From assembly GCA_034676185.1 (NCBI GenBank), contig JAUCCN010000022.1, forward strand, positions 1 through 13,023: a DNA stretch of 13,023 bases, in the 5' to 3' direction. The translations under genes and the position numbers were made by a program. The number at the start of each line of letters is the position of its first letter. The first letter of the stretch is position 1. Origin of the DNA: UBA7396 sp034676185. Lineage in GTDB: Bacteria; Patescibacteriota; Gracilibacteria; BD1-5; UBA6164. The notes under the pieces were generated by a model, which worked only from the letters and a program-made list of their open reading frames with translations, made no database searches and was not told the origin of the DNA. Positions 11,001-13,023 of the stretch are shown piece by piece.

Positions 11001-11486
11001 ATTGAAAGAATGAAAAAAATGTGAGTAGAATATTTTCTTGTTGATCTGAATGCTGCTACTATTGATAAAGATCCAGAACATAATCTTACCAGAAGATATG
11101 AACATCTTTTGCAAACATTTACTTCTGATAAATTAGAACTGATTCATACTGATAGTATTTGTTTAAAGATTTGATTGGAAGAATACAATGCTTCAGAGAA
11201 AACACAAGAAGATTTTCAAAAATATCTTACTTTTGCCTGAGTAAACTATGAAAGTTATACTGAGGATTGAAAGACAATAAATAGAGCAGAAAAACAAATA
11301 CAATGTTATAATAGAATCTTAGAGTTATTACAAGAAGATGGAAATATAACTGAAGAGAGATATTCATATCTTATTCCTATTGCAAATTATCTTAAAAATA
11401 ATTCCGTGCAATCACAAGAAGAACTTATCACTTTTTTTAGAAATTATGTAAGTCATGGATGGCTCATTCTTTTTAGAATAAAATAA
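8094..11486 (+). CDS. Large polytopic membrane protein, GT-C-fold glycosyltransferase-like
   Basis: A 1130-residue protein when TGA = Gly, with more than a dozen hydrophobic segments up to about residue 805 and a soluble C-terminal domain after it. A loop at about 239-260 reads RPMPIGWDDLGVYMNFPN. The acidic pair D246-D247 is in the right setting for the metal- or acceptor-binding Asp of GT-C enzymes, which use polyprenyl-phosphate sugars outside the membrane. Other GT-C-like features are GFSFLIKLTSLLL, PWMVKN at 545-550 and a large exposed loop with GYEKG at 611. The C-terminal stretch from about 977 (GVEYFLVDLNAATIDKDPEH) is typical of the tail of such proteins. I infer a glycosyl- or oligosaccharyltransferase that may modify the neighbouring pilins; donor and target are unknown. 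A downstream in-frame ATG (8115) is possible, but 8094 keeps the whole first membrane segment. No Shine-Dalgarno is seen. Confidence 0.82.
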
Positions 11487-11515
11487 AAAAAATCGTGAAA
11501 TTCACGATTTTTTTT
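11485..11515. terminator. Shared bidirectional intrinsic terminator between convergent genes
   Basis: A near-perfect inverted repeat is centred at 11500. An A-tract (11485-11492) and TCGTG (11493-11497) pair with CACGA (11503-11507) and a T-tract (11508-11515) around an AAATT loop. Because one flank is all A and the other all T, each transcript ends with the hairpin and a U-tract. The TAA of the plus-strand gene (11484-11486) and the TAA of the minus-strand gene (11514-11516) overlap the two feet of the stem. Confidence 0.9.
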
Positions 11516-13023
11516 AACGAATCATTATTTTTGCTTGATACCAAGTATTATATGCTCAAGCAGCATCTGGTCACCAATTACTGTATCAATTACAGACAGC
11601 TCTTCATCATCTATCTACCGGAGTTACATTATATGGAGGGGCAAAGTAAGGATTGTTTGAATTACAAGCAAGAGTTCTATCATCCGTGCTGCTCCAAAAA
11701 TGTGCAGAATGACAATTCCCATACCATCAAAAAGATCCATAAAATGATGCACAGTTCATAGAATTAGTATCATGATCGTTATCATTTGTAGTAAGTTTTT
11801 CTCAAGGATAAGATGTAGGGGCTCAAAAACTATGAATTCACATCCAAGTGTAAAATCCATCATTTTCTAAATAATGGTTTGAATAAGCTAAGGTTTTTTG
11901 CCAATGATCATTTGGTTGACCACTTTTTGCATACCAAACATATTGCACTGGTTTTGTGATATTTGCAAGTACTAAATATTTATTCATAGAAATATGAAAA
12001 TTATTTGACATATTAGTAATATCTCATACTCAAGTAGTGGTTATTGCATTCCAAGTTATATTAAAAGGTTGTGTTAAACTTCCCGCAATATCTGCAATAG
12101 AATTTGTTATAACAATCCAACCACCTCAATCAGTAGTCATATCACAATATACCTTAAAAGCAGGATTTGTATCTGGTTTTATAAAATAAATTCAGTCTCA
12201 AACTGCTCCAGCATAAGTATAATTTCCACTTGGATTTCTATATCCATTACAATTGGTAGCATAACTTTCATCAGACCATCTTTTTGCTCCATCATAAGCA
12301 ACAATATTTCTTTTACAATCAGTTCATACTTGAGTAAATCAAGCATTACAAGCAACATTTTCACTTTGAGCTGAAAGAACTATATCAATTCCATTTGAAC
12401 TAAGTGTAAAAGTTGATGTTAATGTGGAAGTTCATCAAGAAATGGTTAAAGGGTTTGAAACTTTTGTTTGTGGAGTTCAGTAAATAAGTGTAAATCCTGT
12501 AAATGAAAAAGTTCTTGAATTATAACTTGCACTGGTTATCATCTTTTGCTTTGGGGTACAATTTTGTGTTTCATATCACTCATTACATTTATATTTACAA
12601 ACTCAAGTTTCTTCTTGACTCCAAGCCCAACTTGCTGTCCCTTGTGTCCCATTTAATTCTGAATTGTCTGGTCTGGTTCCACTACAAGTATCTAGTACAC
12701 ATGTATTTTCACTTGCTACATAATTTGCATTACAATTTGGAGAAAGTATTACTTCATCCAAAATTTTACTAAAACCTCCATTATTACAACTAAATATTTG
12801 TTTATAAGTGATGCTTCCATTTTCTATACTTATTTCTTTTTCAGCAGTATAAGTAGAATTATGTTCTGTTTCTCATATTTCATATCAATCTATTAGAGTT
12901 GCTGCACAATTTATTGCTTCTCATTCATTACAAGAGGAATATAAATATTCTTCTTTTATTTCTGTTTCATGTTTCCATATTCCATTACTACAAGTAAACT
13001 CTATTCCTGCTTCACATGTATTT
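11514..13023 (-). CDS. Cys-rich secreted protein with C-terminal fibrinogen-related domain (5' end outside window)
   Basis: On the minus strand, with TGA = Gly, the frame is open from the window edge to TAA at 11514-11516, giving 502 visible residues with 19 Cys. Residues 1 to about 240 contain repeated small Cys modules (CNEGYETQNC, CNAGFTQVGTDC, CNANYVASENTC) and a Ser/Thr-rich strand-forming stretch, like EGF- or adhesin-type stalks. From about 242 to the end lies a fibrinogen C-terminal-like domain. It has KPDTNPAFKVYCDM with C293, then DGGGW ending at W302, an acidic DNDHD at 414-418 resembling the calcium site, and C424 and C437 spaced 13 apart as in that family. It ends with WYQAKIMIR. 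By family knowledge such domains bind sugars or acetylated ligands, so I infer a surface lectin or host-recognition protein. The first G of the GGGW signature is a TGA codon. The N-terminus and any signal peptide lie outside the window. Confidence 0.88.

Noticed and set aside
12503..12772. Plus-strand open frame of 89 codons opposite the fibrinogen-like gene
   Set aside because: It is antisense to a well-supported minus-strand coding frame with family signatures; the product is low-complexity and has no start signal.
1..13023. Decayed pseudogenes full of stop codons
   Set aside because: Only TGA interrupts the frames, never TAA or TAG, and conserved motifs continue on both sides of each TGA. 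This is recoding, not decay.
1..13023. TGA read as tryptophan (code 4) or selenocysteine
   Set aside because: Trp is written TGG throughout. TGA falls at positions that need Gly (prepilin -1 site, GGGW, turn glycines) and is far too frequent for selenocysteine.
1..13023. CRISPR arrays, tRNA or rRNA genes, insertion sequences
   Set aside because: No direct-repeat arrays, cloverleaf-like GC-richer segments, rRNA-like stretches or transposase frames were seen; coding frames occupy almost the whole window.

Overview
The window reads properly only if TGA is translated as glycine (NCBI translation table 25). Under the standard code no reading frame exceeds about 100 codons. With TGA = Gly, six long frames cover nearly every base and end in TAA or TAG. 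This code, with the strong AT richness, points to the CPR/Patescibacteria lineages Gracilibacteria (BD1-5) or Absconditabacteria (SR1). The window does not separate the two. CGA and CGG arginine codons are almost absent, with a single in-frame CGG.

Positions 1-8017 (+ strand) hold a tightly packed cluster that looks like a type IV pilus minor-pilin operon. It begins with the 3' end of a large secreted protein made of tandem Ig-like modules (1-2959). Four genes follow with gaps of 1 to 3 bases or overlaps of 11 and 17 bases. The first is a class III prepilin with a GFSLVE cleavage motif (2961-4259). The second is a giant prepilin carrying an NHL-type beta-propeller and a carbohydrate-binding-like domain (4249-6522). 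The third is a small single-pass membrane protein in the position of a PilX/GspK-type component (6506-7282). The fourth is another prepilin (7286-8017). I infer that they build a decorated pilus or pseudopilus tip, with the first gene and the propeller-bearing prepilin as surface-exposed adhesive parts.

Positions 8018-8093 are a short intergenic region with a weak hairpin, a promoter-like pair of hexamers and a small palindrome. It leads into a separate 1130-residue polytopic membrane protein (8094-11486) that looks like a GT-C-fold glycosyltransferase, plausibly modifying the neighbouring surface proteins.

Positions 11487-11513 separate this gene from a convergent minus-strand gene. A symmetric hairpin acts as a shared bidirectional terminator, and both stop codons touch its stem. 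The minus-strand gene (11514 to beyond 13023) encodes the C-terminal half of a cysteine-rich secreted protein. It ends in a fibrinogen-related domain with the GGGW signature, an acidic calcium-site-like motif and the expected disulfide pair.

The whole window is a cell-surface locus: pilus, adhesion modules, a lectin-like domain and a glycosyltransferase, as expected for an episymbiont that must recognise a host cell. No tRNA, rRNA, CRISPR, insertion sequence or replication origin was seen.
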